A DNA stretch of 58,154 bases. Origin: Ignavibacteria bacterium. Lineage in GTDB: Bacteria > Bacteroidota > Ignavibacteria > Kapaibacteriales > Kapaibacteriaceae. Below, piece by piece: positions 1 through 9,642 of the stretch (position 1 is the stretch's first letter; each line of letters starts with the position of its first letter). The stretch is from assembly GCA_013204605.1 (NCBI GenBank), contig JABMNI010000002.1:1-58154 (forward strand), given 5' to 3'. Position numbers and translations under genes: made by a program. Below the pieces are notes generated by a model that worked only from the letters and a program-made list of their open reading frames with translations, was not told the origin of the DNA and did not search any database.

Positions 1-141
1 GCTTGGATCAAATGTCACCGATAGTGTTTTCCTTCCTTGGGGAGTAATCGGCGACATGGATGACTTACCTAGCGAAACCAGACTAATAGTAACCGATGCA
101 ACATGGAGTATCCCTTTTAATCATGGGCATGGAATAGGAAC
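1..141. repeat. Left arm of terminal inverted repeat
   Basis: Bases 1-141 are the exact reverse complement of 58014-58154. From 142 to 211 the two ends stay alignable with about five mismatches in 70 bases, then diverge. The repeat lies inside the coding region of a T9SS-type gene, so it is two copies of one gene family pointing inward from both ends. The sudden change from perfect to about 93% identity at exactly 141 bases matches the largest default k-mer of a common metagenome assembler, so the perfect length may be set by assembly. Confidence 0.95.
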
Positions 142-1120
142 GCGGATCGACCCGGAATTGTATGTTCACCCCGCAACCCTTGAAGTTGACAAGGAAACAG
201 GCTTAAACACGGGAGCCTTACACGGGTTTTCACATGCACCCATCGGCACTGTGGGGGCTGGCGGAAAATATATTGAACTCCGAGATACAGCAGCAGCCGA
301 TACACTGTATGGAAATACCAACACTAGGGTGATGTTTAGATCTGGTAACATCAACCAAGAATACATCCAAAAAATATTTGTCTCTGATACAGAAACGATC
401 GAACGAAAGTACATAGATCCATGTGAAACTGGTGAATTTTTGTGGGTAGGCGCCACGCTTCGTAGACCAGGATCTCAATCAATTGGCAATAGTACTGACA
501 CTGTAATGAGAATATTCGTTCGGAGGCAGCGGCAAAGGAAAAAACTGTCTGAAATTTGGACTGAACCGTTCAAGGTATGCCCAGATTCGATAGAGTATGT
601 TGATGTTGAAAATACACTATCACATCCATACGAACTCGGGTTCAGCTACATTCCGGAGCAACCCACGGGCAGCGGTGATATAGCGCGCATTGGAATAGAT
701 TCATTGCCCAAGATGACCCCACAGCTAGATACTGTTCTCTTTCATCCGACGAACATTTTCAACAGGCTAGAAACTGAACTTCGCACAACGCAAGTTATTC
801 CAACCTTTGTTGATTCTACACGCGAGCATGTATGGAAACGCTACGTTGACGTCCGTAATGATTCCGGTAGATATAAATCCATTGTGATCACGCGTGGCAT
901 CCTGAACGCCTTGTTGCCGGCTAGTACTGGACCGGGTAGCGCATGGACCGAATTTGATGCCTTGCTTGTTCTTCCGGCTGATAGTACCGATAAATTTACA
1001 CCTAGTCACTTCTCAAAGAAATACGTTGCTAACCAAACCCTCCTCACTCTAGCCAACCGCCACACAGGAGTGCTAAATCTTGCCATGCCCGAACGTAGAA
1101 ATAGTGAGCATAATGGGTGA
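2..1120 (+). CDS. Secreted protein fragment, T9SS-cargo family, unknown function
   Basis: The reading frame is open from the first bases of the window, so the true start is upstream; the first internal ATG is at 56. The visible 372 residues match no domain I recognise. They are rich in Asp, Thr and aromatic residues and look extracellular, with a likely beta-rich fold. The frame ends at 1120 just as homology to a T9SS C-terminal sorting domain begins in another frame (1077-1259), so the protein appears to have lost its sorting tail by a small indel or deletion. A shortened, inverted relative lies at 57654-58154. Function unknown; a role as a surface or secreted structural protein is inference from the tail alone. 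Confidence 0.7.
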   Translation, partial: LGSNVTDSVFLPWGVIGDMDDLPSETRLIVTDATWSIPFNHGHGIGTRIDPELYVHPATLEVDKETGLNTGALHGFSHAPIGTVGAGGKYIELRDTAAADTLYGNTNTRVMFRSGNINQEYIQKIFVSDTETIERKYIDPCETGEFLWVGATLRRPGSQSIGNSTDTVMRIFVRRQRQRKKLSEIWTEPFKVCPDSIEYVDVENTLSHPYELGFSYIPEQPTGSGDIARIGIDSLPKMTPQLDTVLFHPTNIFNRLETELRTTQVIPTFVDSTREHVWKRYVDVRNDSGRYKSIVITRGILNALLPASTGPGSAWTEFDALLVLPADSTDKFTPSHFSKKYVANQTLLTLANRHTGVLNLAMPERRNSEHNG

Positions 1121-1259
1121 GACGTTGTATTCATGGACAGGAGCCTACACATCAGGAATACAAATTCAGGTGTCACGGTTTCTACCCGGCACTTACTTTG
1201 TAAGAACAAAGTGGGGTAACACCGAGTTCAGACACACGCCATTTACCGTGCAGAACTAA
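1077..1259 (+). pseudogene. Out-of-frame T9SS C-terminal sorting domain
   Basis: In the frame of the TAA at 1257-1259 the bases encode VEIVSIMGETLYSW followed by a typical end of a T9SS type A domain (a GTYFVRTKWG strand, then TPFTVQN). A stop at 1074-1076 closes this frame upstream, while the preceding gene is in a different frame and ends at 1120. The YPNP segment that starts such domains, present in the copy at the other end of the window, is missing here. I read it as the detached tail of the preceding gene, caused by a deletion of a length not divisible by three, or by a sequence error. Confidence 0.75.
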
Positions 1260-1278
1260 GGAAAGTAAATGTGGAAAT

Positions 1279-1306
1279 GTGCCCTTCGCTACGCTCAGGA
1301 TGACAG
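1279..1306. repeat. REP-like intergenic element, copy 1
   Basis: A 28-base element, GTGCCCTTCGCTACGCTCAG followed by GATGACAG, lies 20 bases after the tail of the first gene. Two more copies in tandem lie in the equivalent position after the inverted gene copy (57598-57652). The outer CCT/AGG and internal CGCT/AGCG units give it limited dyad symmetry. Similar words are common as intergenic repeats in many bacterial genomes; no function is evident. Confidence 0.7.
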
Positions 1307-1336
1307 TGAGAATGCGAGAATCGCAATTCGCAATTT

Positions 1337-2089
1337 CTAATTCTCTTGAAAGATCACGTTCGGAAAAACCCACGCAGCAATCTGATAGTCTTGTGTCTGC
1401 ATGAATTTGACAATAGGATGGGCCTGCATGTCGGAGAAGGTTGTGGAGTAAACTTCGACGATTACGAGGTGCGGACGGTACCGCGACCAGTTGTTGGATT
1501 GTAGGACTTCGATGTCGTGCGATTCTGCATCGACGCTCAGGAAATCGATTTTCTGGTTGGGTGGAAGGTGTTCGTCTAGGATCGATTCCAACGTGCGTGA
1601 AGTAACACGAACAATTTCCGGCTCCTTGCCGAGGTGTTTGGCAAATTCTTTGGCGTGGGTGGCAGATAGCGTATTGACAACCATGGGCGTGCCCCATGTG
1701 TAAAAGTCGAGATGCGTTTCTACGTTGCTGACGGCGTGCTCGAGGTTTACATCGTGCGGACGTGCCCGCTTGAACAACTTCATGCTTCCTGGTGCGGCGT
1801 CGATGTTTATTCCGCGCCAACCGTAACGGTAAAACATATACGTGTTGGAAAATTGCTTGGGGGCAAACGCTCCGACGTCGACAAAATATCCTGTCCGCGA
1901 GAGTTCTGGTAAGCCCCTTGCCTGATCCCTCCGCCATAACAACGATCGCAGAACTAGGTCTTCACCGGCCGAAGAAAATCCCTTGCTCATCCAAAAAGTA
2001 TTTAGGCGCACCTCCAATATTGAACGGAAATATTGGATGGTCCTTTTTGGTAGAAATTTGCGGGCTAGGTTGTGCAGTTGCCAGATCAT
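1337..2089 (-). CDS. FkbM family methyltransferase
   Basis: A 250-residue SAM-dependent methyltransferase of the FkbM family. The SAM motif is YFVDVGAFAP (about residues 68-77), followed by FSNTYMFYRYGWRGINIDA, the family's signature second strand, and PGSMKLFKRARP. The C-terminal part has KIDFLSVDAESHDIEVL, which fits the catalytic core. ATG at 2089 gives the normal family length; an upstream extension to 2170 has no homology and would run into the divergent accC. Such enzymes often O-methylate sugars in surface polysaccharides, but the acceptor cannot be told here. Divergent from accC with 56 bases between starts. Confidence 0.85.
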   Translation of the reverse strand: MIWQLHNLARKFLPKRTIQYFRSILEVRLNTFWMSKGFSSAGEDLVLRSLLWRRDQARGLPELSRTGYFVDVGAFAPKQFSNTYMFYRYGWRGINIDAAPGSMKLFKRARPHDVNLEHAVSNVETHLDFYTWGTPMVVNTLSATHAKEFAKHLGKEPEIVRVTSRTLESILDEHLPPNQKIDFLSVDAESHDIEVLQSNNWSRYRPHLVIVEVYSTTFSDMQAHPIVKFMQTQDYQIAAWVFPNVIFQEN

Positions 2090-2133
2090 GAATTGCAGGA
2101 GTGAGAAGGACAAACCGCAATTTAACATCTCCA

Positions 2134-2141
2134 TATCTTTG
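2134..2141 (+). promoter_or_regulatory. -7 promoter element of accC, predicted leaderless
   Basis: TATCTTTG matches the Bacteroidota -7 consensus TAnnTTTG and is followed by CA. Only four bases separate it from the ATG at 2146, so transcription is expected to begin at or next to the A of the start codon. No -33 TTG is clear. The same arrangement occurs before nnr at 46139. Confidence 0.5.
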
Positions 2142-2145
2142 CAAG

Positions 2146-3582
2146 ATGTTTTCCAAGGTTTTAATCGCAAACAGGGGCGAAATAGCGCTCCGTGTTATAG
2201 GTACGTGTAAACGGATGGGTATTGCCACCGTGGCTGTGTATTCGGATGCTGATGTGCGTGCGTTGCACGTGCAAGAGGCCGATGAGGCAGTGTCGATAGG
2301 CGGCTACACACCGCGCGATTCGTACTTGGTTATCGAAAAAATCATACGTGCTGCAAAAGATACCGGTGCAGATGCCATTCACCCGGGCTATGGGTTCTTG
2401 AGTGAGAACGCCGAGTTTGCCAGAGCAGTGGCCGAAGCGGGCATGACGTTTATTGGTCCGACGCCGGAAGCAATTGGAATGCTGGGTGATAAAACAGCGG
2501 CCCGTGAACTTGCAATTGCCTCGAAGGTTCCGGTTTCACCTGGGAGCGATGGGGCTGTAGAATCGTTCGAGGATGCTATAAAGGTTGTGAATGAGATTGG
2601 ATATCCCGTTATAATTAAAGCTGCCGCCGGCGGTGGTGGTAAGGGAATGCGCATCGTAGAGCACGAAGATGAAATTGAACGGGCGTTCATGGCGGCAACG
2701 GGCGAAGCACTGGCGGCGTTTAACGACGGACGTGTTTTTATTGAACGCTACATTGTGCAGCCACGACATATTGAAATTCAAGTGCTTGCTGATGAGCATG
2801 GAAATGTTTTGTATTTCCCGGAACGCGAGTGCTCGGTGCAACGACGCCATCAAAAAGTAATTGAAGAATCGCCAAGCACGGCGGTAACTCCCGCAATTCG
2901 AAAAGCGATGGGCGAGGCAGCCGCGCGATTGGTGCAGGCAGCAAACTATACGAATGCCGGGACGCTGGAATTTTTGCTAGATGCTTCGGGCGAATTCTAT
3001 TTTATGGAAGTGAATACGCGTCTGCAAGTTGAACATCCCGTTACGGAAATGATATCGGGTGTAGACTTTGTAGAACAACAGCTCCGCATTGCATCTGGTG
3101 AGCCCCTTTCAATACAACATGCCGACATTGCCGAACCAAAGGGTCATGCAATTGAGTGCCGTGTGTGCGCCGAAGATGTGTTCAACGAATTTCTGCCCGA
3201 TACAGGAACGATAAAGTTTATGCAATTGCCAACGGGCGAGGGTGTGCGTAACGATAGCGCGTTGTACGTGGGCTATGAAGTGTCGGTACATTACGATCCG
3301 ATGGTGGCAAAGCTGGTTGTGTGGGCGCCAACGCGGGCCGAGTGTATTGAGCGCACAAAACAGGCGCTTGATAATTATCATTTGGCCGGTTGTAAAACTA
3401 CGCTGCCGTTTTGCAGAATTGTTTTGGAACACGATGCATTTGTGAGTGGCAACTACAGCACATTTTTCGTGCAGGAAAATTGGCCACTTCCGCATTTGCC
3501 CGAGACGTTGAAAATTGTGACCGCAGCGGCCGTAGGTGGCGCCGTGCTAGAAGAACAAAGAAGAACTCCGATTAGTAATTAA
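2146..3582 (+). CDS. accC: Acetyl-CoA carboxylase biotin carboxylase subunit
   Basis: The ATP-dependent carboxylase that loads CO2 on the biotin of the carrier protein, first step of malonyl-CoA synthesis. The 478 residues begin MFSKVLIANRGEIALR, the standard start of the family. The glycine-rich ATP loop AAAGGGGKGMRIV lies near residues 160-172 and the catalytic EVNTRLQVEHPVTE near 288-301. About 30 residues longer than the 449-residue E. coli enzyme, with the extra at the C-terminus. accB and accA are not in the window; accD is at 21996, so the complex is not encoded as one operon. The same family also serves propionyl-CoA or pyruvate carboxylases, which sequence alone does not exclude. No Shine-Dalgarno; start fixed by homology. 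Confidence 0.9.
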   Translation: MFSKVLIANRGEIALRVIGTCKRMGIATVAVYSDADVRALHVQEADEAVSIGGYTPRDSYLVIEKIIRAAKDTGADAIHPGYGFLSENAEFARAVAEAGMTFIGPTPEAIGMLGDKTAARELAIASKVPVSPGSDGAVESFEDAIKVVNEIGYPVIIKAAAGGGGKGMRIVEHEDEIERAFMAATGEALAAFNDGRVFIERYIVQPRHIEIQVLADEHGNVLYFPERECSVQRRHQKVIEESPSTAVTPAIRKAMGEAAARLVQAANYTNAGTLEFLLDASGEFYFMEVNTRLQVEHPVTEMISGVDFVEQQLRIASGEPLSIQHADIAEPKGHAIECRVCAEDVFNEFLPDTGTIKFMQLPTGEGVRNDSALYVGYEVSVHYDPMVAKLVVWAPTRAECIERTKQALDNYHLAGCKTTLPFCRIVLEHDAFVSGNYSTFFVQENWPLPHLPETLKIVTAAAVGGAVLEEQRRTPISN

Positions 3583-3591
3583 GAAAGCATT

Positions 3592-5832
3592 GTGGTGACA
3601 CCGTATTCTGAAATCGAAGTAACCGAACTGACCGCAACTGAGCTGGGGTTAACCGCCGCCGAGTATGCGAAAATTGTTGAAGTGCTGGGCCGGACGCCAT
3701 CGTACACCGAGCTTGGTGTGTACAGCGTTATGTGGAGCGAGCACTGCTCGTACAAGAACAGTATTTTGCAGTTGAAAACGTTGCCGCGATCTGGTGGACG
3801 CTTGCTGGTGGAAGCCGGCGAGGAAAATGCTGGTGTTGTTGATATGGGAGGGGGCTATGGGGTTGCGTTCAAAATTGAATCGCATAATCATCCAAGTGCC
3901 GTTGAACCTTTTCAAGGTGCAGCCACCGGAGTTGGTGGAATTCTACGCGATATTTTTACCATGGGAGCGCGTCCAATTGCGGCTCTGAATTCGCTGCGTT
4001 TTGGTGAGCCCGATACCGAGCGAACGAAATATTTAGTACGCGGAGTAGTAAGTGGAATTGGACACTACGGAAATTGTTTTGGGGTTCCAACTGTTGCCGG
4101 TGAAGTATATTTTGATCGGTGCTACACGGATAATCCGTTGGTAAATGCAATGGCGGTTGGAGTTCTTCGCACTGATGCTATGGCATCGGCAACGGCCGAA
4201 GGGGTGGGCAATCCGGTGTTCATCATGGGTTCAAGCACGGGCAGAGACGGCATTCATGGCGCCTCGTTATTAGCGTCGCGCGAGTTTGACAGTATGACGG
4301 AGAATATGCGTCCAACGGTTCAGGTGGGCGATCCATTTGCAGAAAAACTTTTACTCGAAGCCTCGTTAGAATTGATTGCCGCAAAGGTTGTTGTGGGGAT
4401 GCAAGACATGGGTGCGGCGGGCATTTGTTGTTCTTCATCCGAGATGAGTGCTAAGGGCAATGTGGGAATGAAGCTCAACCTAGATGTGGTTCCATTGCGC
4501 GAAGCCGACATGTCGGCATACGAAATAATGCTTTCCGAAAGTCAGGAACGCATGTTGGTGGTAATTGAAAAAGGTAAAGAAAGTATTGCGAAAACTATTT
4601 GTGATAAATGGGATGTTCCGTTTGTTGAAATTGGAACGGTGACCGACACTTTGCACGTTGAAGTTTACCGAAACGAAAAGTTAGTATCGAGTATTCCTGC
4701 AAAAAGTTTGGTGCTTGGTGGCGATGCTCCCGTGTATGTGCGCGAGCAAACAGAGCCTGACTATTTGAAGTTGACGCGTAAACCCATAGACAAAGGTGCG
4801 ACGCTAAATCAAGATGAGTTCGAAAAAGTTCTGCGCAAACTTCTCAGCGCCCCAACCATTGCAAGTAAGCGCTGGATATATGAGCAATACGATTCGCAGG
4901 TTGGCGCCAACACCATAGCGCGCTGGCAGGGCGACGCCGCCGTTGTCCGCTTAAAGGAACTCCCAGGCAAGGCTGTAGCCGTAACTACAGATTGTAACAG
5001 CAGGTACGCCTACCTCAACCCATACCGCGGTGGAATGCTAGCTGTAGCCGAAGCTGCACGCAATTGCGTATGCGTTGGTGCGCATCCAGTGGCCATTACC
5101 AATTGCTTGAATTTTGGAAATCCGTACGATCCCGAAGTGTATTGGCAGTTTGCCGAAGTAATTCGTGGAATGGGCGATATGTGCCGAGCGTTAGATACAC
5201 CAGTAACGGGAGGCAACGTAAGTTTTCATAATGAATCGCAATCGCATGCAATTTTTCCGACGCCAACCATTGGTATGTTGGGGGTGATAGATGATATGAG
5301 CTACGTTACCGGCAACACCTTCACTGCCGAAGGTAATTCCGTTGCATTGATTGGCTGGCAACAAGTTGAACTTGGTGGCAGCGAGTACATGAAAACTGTT
5401 AAAGGTAGAATAACCGGCGACGCACCAGAAATAATTATCGAGAACGAAGTTGCGTTGCAGAAAGCAGCACTATTGGCAATTCGTGGTGGCTACGTAAGTG
5501 CAGCGCATGATTGTGCCGAAGGGGGCTTAATAGTTGCCTTAGCCGAAATGTGTTTTGGAAGTACCGTTGGATGCGAAATTGATATTCCATTTGCACATAA
5601 TGTTGGCGAACTTTTTGGTGAAGCACAAAGTAGAATAGTTCTTGAGTTGTCGAATAAGAACATTGATTCCGTAAAACAGATCTGCGCCGATCACGGTGTT
5701 CCGTTTACGTTGCTTGGAAAAACATCCGGTAACACATTCATAATTACAGAGCTATGCAACATTGAAGTACAGGAGTTGGCTAGCGAATATTACAACGCAT
5801 TGCCAGATATTTTAGAGACCGTGCACGCCTAG
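3592..5832 (+). CDS. purL: Phosphoribosylformylglycinamidine synthase, PurL subunit
   Basis: Fourth step of purine synthesis: ATP-dependent conversion of FGAR to FGAM, working with PurQ and PurS in organisms that have this short form. The 746 residues fit small PurL rather than the 1,300-residue fused enzyme. Diagnostic segments are SEHCSYKNS (about 48-56), [20 protein letters not shown] (about 98-117), and a repeated second half with DCAEGGL near 641. The start is GTG at 3592; a second GTG follows at once and could also serve. Nine bases separate it from accC, so the two may be cotranscribed. It carries two copies of the dispersed AGGGGGCT word. Confidence 0.95.
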   Translation: MVTPYSEIEVTELTATELGLTAAEYAKIVEVLGRTPSYTELGVYSVMWSEHCSYKNSILQLKTLPRSGGRLLVEAGEENAGVVDMGGGYGVAFKIESHNHPSAVEPFQGAATGVGGILRDIFTMGARPIAALNSLRFGEPDTERTKYLVRGVVSGIGHYGNCFGVPTVAGEVYFDRCYTDNPLVNAMAVGVLRTDAMASATAEGVGNPVFIMGSSTGRDGIHGASLLASREFDSMTENMRPTVQVGDPFAEKLLLEASLELIAAKVVVGMQDMGAAGICCSSSEMSAKGNVGMKLNLDVVPLREADMSAYEIMLSESQERMLVVIEKGKESIAKTICDKWDVPFVEIGTVTDTLHVEVYRNEKLVSSIPAKSLVLGGDAPVYVREQTEPDYLKLTRKPIDKGATLNQDEFEKVLRKLLSAPTIASKRWIYEQYDSQVGANTIARWQGDAAVVRLKELPGKAVAVTTDCNSRYAYLNPYRGGMLAVAEAARNCVCVGAHPVAITNCLNFGNPYDPEVYWQFAEVIRGMGDMCRALDTPVTGGNVSFHNESQSHAIFPTPTIGMLGVIDDMSYVTGNTFTAEGNSVALIGWQQVELGGSEYMKTVKGRITGDAPEIIIENEVALQKAALLAIRGGYVSAAHDCAEGGLIVALAEMCFGSTVGCEIDIPFAHNVGELFGEAQSRIVLELSNKNIDSVKQICADHGVPFTLLGKTSGNTFIITELCNIEVQELASEYYNALPDILETVHA

Positions 5833-5859
5833 TGCTACAAGAATTACGTTTAGAAAATC

Positions 5860-6348
5860 ATGAATAACCTAATGCTAAAGTTTTTTACGCTTCCAATACT
5901 TCCTAACGCAGGGCAGGCAATGTTGCGAATACTTACCGGTGCATTGTTGGTGTATCATGGTACTTCGAAGGTGTTTGGTGGATTAGGAAATATGGCTAGC
6001 TCATTAGCTGAAAGGGGCTGGCCGGCTCCGGAGTTACAGGCGTTTATGGCTTCGTACGTTGAGTTTGCCGGGGGAGTGCTGTTAATTGTTGGACTCTTCA
6101 CACGTCCAACGGCTCTGATGGTTGTGGGAATGTTTGCGATTATTGTTTTTGTTTTTCACGGTGCCGACCCATTTGCAAAACAAGAAAAAGCACTCATATT
6201 TATGGCACTTGGTGTTTTCGTTTTTCTAACGGGTCCGGGGAAATTCAGCGTAGACAACTTTTTGTTTACGCAAACCGCAACGCCTGTGAGGGCTGAACCC
6301 GAAGCGCAATTACCATCGGAGCAGTCGACGCCACAAGACAAAGCATAA
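5860..6348 (+). CDS. DoxX family membrane protein
   Basis: A 162-residue integral membrane protein with four hydrophobic segments (about 12-32, 62-82, 84-104 and 112-130). The pattern GxxxLRIxTGALLVYHGTSK, then GWP and an FAGG motif, is that of the DoxX/SURF4-related family, whose members are linked to redox or sulfur compounds but mostly lack assigned functions. The C-terminal tail is polar and rich in Pro, Glu and Gln. It follows purL by 27 bases. The end overlaps the convergent LolC-like gene by 83 bases, in the non-conserved tail. Confidence 0.85.
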   Translation: MNNLMLKFFTLPILPNAGQAMLRILTGALLVYHGTSKVFGGLGNMASSLAERGWPAPELQAFMASYVEFAGGVLLIVGLFTRPTALMVVGMFAIIVFVFHGADPFAKQEKALIFMALGVFVFLTGPGKFSVDNFLFTQTATPVRAEPEAQLPSEQSTPQDKA

Positions 6349-7447
6349 TACTGAAAAGTGGCACCACGATGAACGGCCAGAGGTCTAACGATACGGGTAG
6401 GGCATCTACATAATACACAGCACCATCGAGTTTGATGATTTTGTAATTGTGCTGCACAAAACAAAATGCGTAGCTAAGTGCCGAACCTATTACGCCACCT
6501 ATTACACCAATGCGTAAGCCCCTTACCATGATTACCATAACAATGCGAAATGCCGACATTCCAAGCACGCGAAGAATGGCAATGGAGCGGATTTTTTCGA
6601 CAACGGTGATTAGTACCGCCGACATTACAGTGAACACCGCAACCAAGGTAATCAGGCCCAGTACAATTGGAATGGGCTTGCGTTGTAAATCGATCCATTG
6701 CCAAATAGCTGCATATCGTTCTTGATATGTTATGGTGTACCCGAATGGGCGGACTTTATCATTGATTTGTTGAACGGCGCGGGGCACCATTTCTACGTAA
6801 TCCATCATTATTCGAATCATCGAAAAGTCTGCGCGATCAATTCGCAACTTGTCGCGAAGTGTGTTGATATTGCAAATAATGTTCGTAGCATCCACCGTCA
6901 TCATTCCGCTTTGAAAAATATCGCGCACAACCAACGTAAATATTAGCGGAAGCGGATTTGACTGCGAAGTAGCGTAGGACTGTTCCGATGCGAATATTAC
7001 AACCGTATCGCCAACCTTGAGCGCCAAGAGTCGGGCAAGTTCATGTCCAACGGCGCACCCATCACCCTGCACCGATGCCACGCTGGCCTTCACCGAAGCG
7101 GGTACGGCGTTCACACCATTAATCACCGCTCCCTCAACACCACGCTTTGTGCGTGCTAACGCCTCGCGAATCACCATGGTGTCGATACTCTTTATACCGC
7201 CCACATTCCACGATGATGCATCGATTCGTTTTGGAGCACCCGGTATGGGATGTACTTCAATATGCGAGGTAAACGCAGCCGCAGTGGTTTCGATTTGTTC
7301 CTCGTAGCCATGCAGAATGGCAAACGAAAGAATAAGTGCAGTGCATCCGAGTGCTACACTTCCCGTGCCCACGTACGACGTAAATCTTGCAAAGCCACTG
7401 CTCCGCAACGACCGTGAAAAACGCGACGCTATAAACGCAATTAACAC
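6266..7447 (-). CDS. ABC transporter permease, LolC/LolE (FtsX/MacB) type
   Basis: A 393-residue inner-membrane permease with the FtsX architecture: one N-terminal membrane segment (about 22-47), a large periplasmic domain, then three C-terminal segments (about 270-295, 318-345, 360-385). The end GLITLVAVFTVMSAVLITVV and the Ile/Arg-rich coupling region (EKIRSIAILRVLGMSA) are typical of LolC/E, which release lipoproteins from the inner membrane for transfer to the outer membrane. The ATPase LolD is not in the window. Start is GTG at 7447. Lies downstream of the kbl and dehydrogenase pair on the same strand with a 54-base gap. Confidence 0.85.
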   Translation of the reverse strand: MLIAFIASRFSRSLRSSGFARFTSYVGTGSVALGCTALILSFAILHGYEEQIETTAAAFTSHIEVHPIPGAPKRIDASSWNVGGIKSIDTMVIREALARTKRGVEGAVINGVNAVPASVKASVASVQGDGCAVGHELARLLALKVGDTVVIFASEQSYATSQSNPLPLIFTLVVRDIFQSGMMTVDATNIICNINTLRDKLRIDRADFSMIRIMMDYVEMVPRAVQQINDKVRPFGYTITYQERYAAIWQWIDLQRKPIPIVLGLITLVAVFTVMSAVLITVVEKIRSIAILRVLGMSAFRIVMVIMVRGLRIGVIGGVIGSALSYAFCFVQHNYKIIKLDGAVYYVDALPVSLDLWPFIVVPLFSIMLCLVASTAPMVIALRVQPSQALRFA

Positions 7448-7460
7448 TACTGATTGCTAC

Positions 7461-7490
7461 TCAACACTAGTTTATTCAACGCTAGTTTAC
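7461..7490. repeat. Tandem 15-base repeat, two units
   Basis: Two adjacent copies of TCAACRCTAGTTTAY, differing at two positions, fill the gap between the dehydrogenase stop and the LolC-like start. Likely replication slippage; no further role is visible. Confidence 0.8.
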
Positions 7491-7501
7491 ACATTGCCGT
7501 T

Positions 7502-8344
7502 TTACTCATTACCCGTAAAACCGCCACCGGTTTTCTTGCCGTGTAAGCCTGCATCAACATACGACTGTTGCAACATTGAAGGCGCAAAACGAGGTTCGTA
7601 AAAAAACTGTTCCCACTGTGATTTGGTGACGTCCAAATTCACATCCACACCTATCAAATCCATCAGCTCAAACGGCCCCATCTTAAATCCAAGCGCTCGG
7701 ATAAGCCTATCTACTTGCGGGATCTGCGCAGCCCCCTCCATAACTATCCGCTGGGGTTCGTTGTAAAAATTTCGGGCAACGCGGTTTACTATGAAGCCCG
7801 GGACATCTTTTGCGACAACCGGGGTCTTGCCCAGGTGTTTTGCAAAGTCTACGCAAAAAGTAATTACCTGCGCAGCTGACTTCGGACCCTTCACAACTTC
7901 CACAAGCTTCATGATGTGTGCAGGGTTAAAAAAGTGGAGTCCACAAAAACGCTCAGGGTGTTGTAAGGGGCTTGCCAGACTTGCAATAGAAATTGAAGAT
8001 GTGTTGGTTGCAATTATCGCATCGGTTGCGACAACTTTTTCAATTTCGGCGAACAACCGATGTTTGATTTCTGCAATTTCGGCGATTGCCTCGATTACTA
8101 AATGGCAAGGCGCAAGTATGCCAAATGATGTTCCGGACGAAATTCTTGTCTTTGCTTTTTCGAGCTCTTCGGCAGAAAGTTTTTTCTTTTCGACTGCTTT
8201 TTCAAGTTGTGCAGCAATGTATTTTTCTGCTGCGCTACAAGCATCGGCAGAAATATCAAACAACACCACGGTGTTACCAGCTAACAACGCAGCAACGGCA
8301 ATGCCCCTACCCATGGTGCCCGCGCCACAAATACCTATTGTCAT
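7502..8344 (-). CDS. 3-hydroxyacyl-CoA dehydrogenase (3-hydroxybutyryl-CoA type)
   Basis: NAD(P)-dependent oxidoreductase of 3-hydroxyacyl-CoA, acting in fatty acid breakdown or in butanoate metabolism. The 280-residue length is that of the stand-alone enzymes. The N-terminal Rossmann loop is [13 protein letters not shown] (4-16); the catalytic His lies in [19 protein letters not shown]; the C-terminal helical domain holds [17 protein letters not shown] and [12 protein letters not shown]. It overlaps the upstream kbl by four bases (stop and start share ATGA), so the two are translated from one message. Substrate chain length is not readable from the sequence. Confidence 0.9.
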   Translation of the reverse strand: MTIGICGAGTMGRGIAVAALLAGNTVVLFDISADACSAAEKYIAAQLEKAVEKKKLSAEELEKAKTRISSGTSFGILAPCHLVIEAIAEIAEIKHRLFAEIEKVVATDAIIATNTSSISIASLASPLQHPERFCGLHFFNPAHIMKLVEVVKGPKSAAQVITFCVDFAKHLGKTPVVAKDVPGFIVNRVARNFYNEPQRIVMEGAAQIPQVDRLIRALGFKMGPFELMDLIGVDVNLDVTKSQWEQFFYEPRFAPSMLQQSYVDAGLHGKKTGGGFTGNE

Positions 8345-9540
8345 GAAATAACTCCTAATTCTTTTCCAACCTTACCAAAGGCCGCAATTGCTGTATCTAA
8401 ATGTTCACGGGTGTGCGCAGCTGAAACTTGAACTCGAATACGAGCCTTGCCTTTTGGAACAACGGGAAAGAAAAAGCCAACTACATAGATGCCTTCGGCT
8501 AATAATTTTTCGGCCATTTGTTGCGCTAGGGGAGCCTCGTATAACATGATGGGAGTAATGGGATGCGTACCGGGCACAATATCGAATCCAAGACTGGTAA
8601 GCCCCTTACGGAAATATTCAGTGTTCTGCTCGAGCGTATCACGGAGTTCGGTGGTGGAGCTTAGCAAATCCATTACGGCAATACCGGCGCCCACAATTGC
8701 GGGAGGGAGGGAGTTGGAAAACAGGTATGGACGGGACCGCTGACGCAGCATGTCGATGATTTCTTGGCGTCCGGTGGTAAAGCCACCAATACCGCCACCC
8801 ATAGCCTTGCCCAACGTTCCGGTAATAATGTCCACCCTGCCCGTAACTCCGCAGTGTTCCACAACGCCGCGTCCGTTTTTGCCCATGAAGCCCATGGAGT
8901 GGCATTCGTCCACCATTACTAACGCTTCGAATTCATCGGCCAGATCGCAAATTTTGTCAAGGGGCGCTATGGTTCCGTCCATCGAGAACACCGCATCGGT
9001 CACGATCAAAATATTCTTGGCGCCATCTGCACGGGCCTGAACCAGTTGCGCTTTAAGATCGGCCATGTTGCATGATTCGTAGCGGAAACGCATTGCCTTG
9101 CACAAACGGACGCCATCGATAATTGAGGCGTGGTTTAGTGAGTCGCTAATAATTGCATCGGCATCGGTAAGGAGCGGTTCAAACACACCGCCGTTGGCAT
9201 CGAAGCAGGCCGCGTACAGAATTGTATCGTCGGTTTGACAAAATTTTGCAATCTTTTTTTCAAGTTCAAGGTGGATGTCTTGGGTTCCACAAATAAAACG
9301 AACGCTCGACATTCCAAAGCCATGAGTGTCCATGTACTTCTTAGCAGCATCAATAACCTTAGGGTGCGAGGAGAGTCCCAAATAATTATTCGCACAAAAA
9401 TTGAGTACTTCCTGCTGAGCCCCCTGCACTGAAATACGTGCACCTTGCGCCGAGGTAATTACACGTTCGCGCTTGTACAATCCGGCGTCTTTAATTGCTT
9501 GTAATTCAGTTTGAAGTGTCTGTTGAATCGTTCCGTACAT
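8341..9540 (-). CDS. kbl: Glycine C-acetyltransferase (2-amino-3-ketobutyrate CoA ligase)
   Basis: PLP-dependent enzyme of the alpha-oxoamine synthase family that joins or splits glycine and acetyl-CoA, part of threonine degradation. The 399 residues match Kbl in length. The PLP lysine is in [18 protein letters not shown] (about 236-253), and the cofactor-binding segments [12 protein letters not shown] and FSNSLPP are in place. Threonine dehydrogenase is not in the window, so close relatives such as BioF or serine palmitoyltransferase remain possible, but the CSSNNYLG-like CANNYLGL and SVRFICGT signatures favour Kbl. First gene of a two- or three-gene operon. Confidence 0.9.
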   Translation of the reverse strand: MYGTIQQTLQTELQAIKDAGLYKRERVITSAQGARISVQGAQQEVLNFCANNYLGLSSHPKVIDAAKKYMDTHGFGMSSVRFICGTQDIHLELEKKIAKFCQTDDTILYAACFDANGGVFEPLLTDADAIISDSLNHASIIDGVRLCKAMRFRYESCNMADLKAQLVQARADGAKNILIVTDAVFSMDGTIAPLDKICDLADEFEALVMVDECHSMGFMGKNGRGVVEHCGVTGRVDIITGTLGKAMGGGIGGFTTGRQEIIDMLRQRSRPYLFSNSLPPAIVGAGIAVMDLLSSTTELRDTLEQNTEYFRKGLTSLGFDIVPGTHPITPIMLYEAPLAQQMAEKLLAEGIYVVGFFFPVVPKGKARIRVQVSAAHTREHLDTAIAAFGKVGKELGVIS

Positions 9541-9642
9541 ATGTTTTTCAGTATTAATGACTTATTCCGCGAAGTATCAAATATCGGGAAAACTAGCCAC
9601 GTGTTGAGTGGGAGAGTCACAGAAAATGTAATTTTGGCGTCA

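Noticed and set aside
241-250. TGGGGGCT and similar near-matches to the dispersed word (also at 2550, 10978, 40761, 56506)
   Set aside because: They differ at the first base and are no more frequent than expected, so I used them as controls instead.
1182-1937. 251-codon minus-strand frame starting near the FkbM gene
   Set aside because: It overlaps the FkbM methyltransferase on the same strand in another frame and has a low-complexity, Arg-rich composition typical of a shadow frame.
7791-8351. 186-codon plus-strand frame within the dehydrogenase
   Set aside because: Antisense to an intact conserved gene; Ser/Ala-rich shadow translation.
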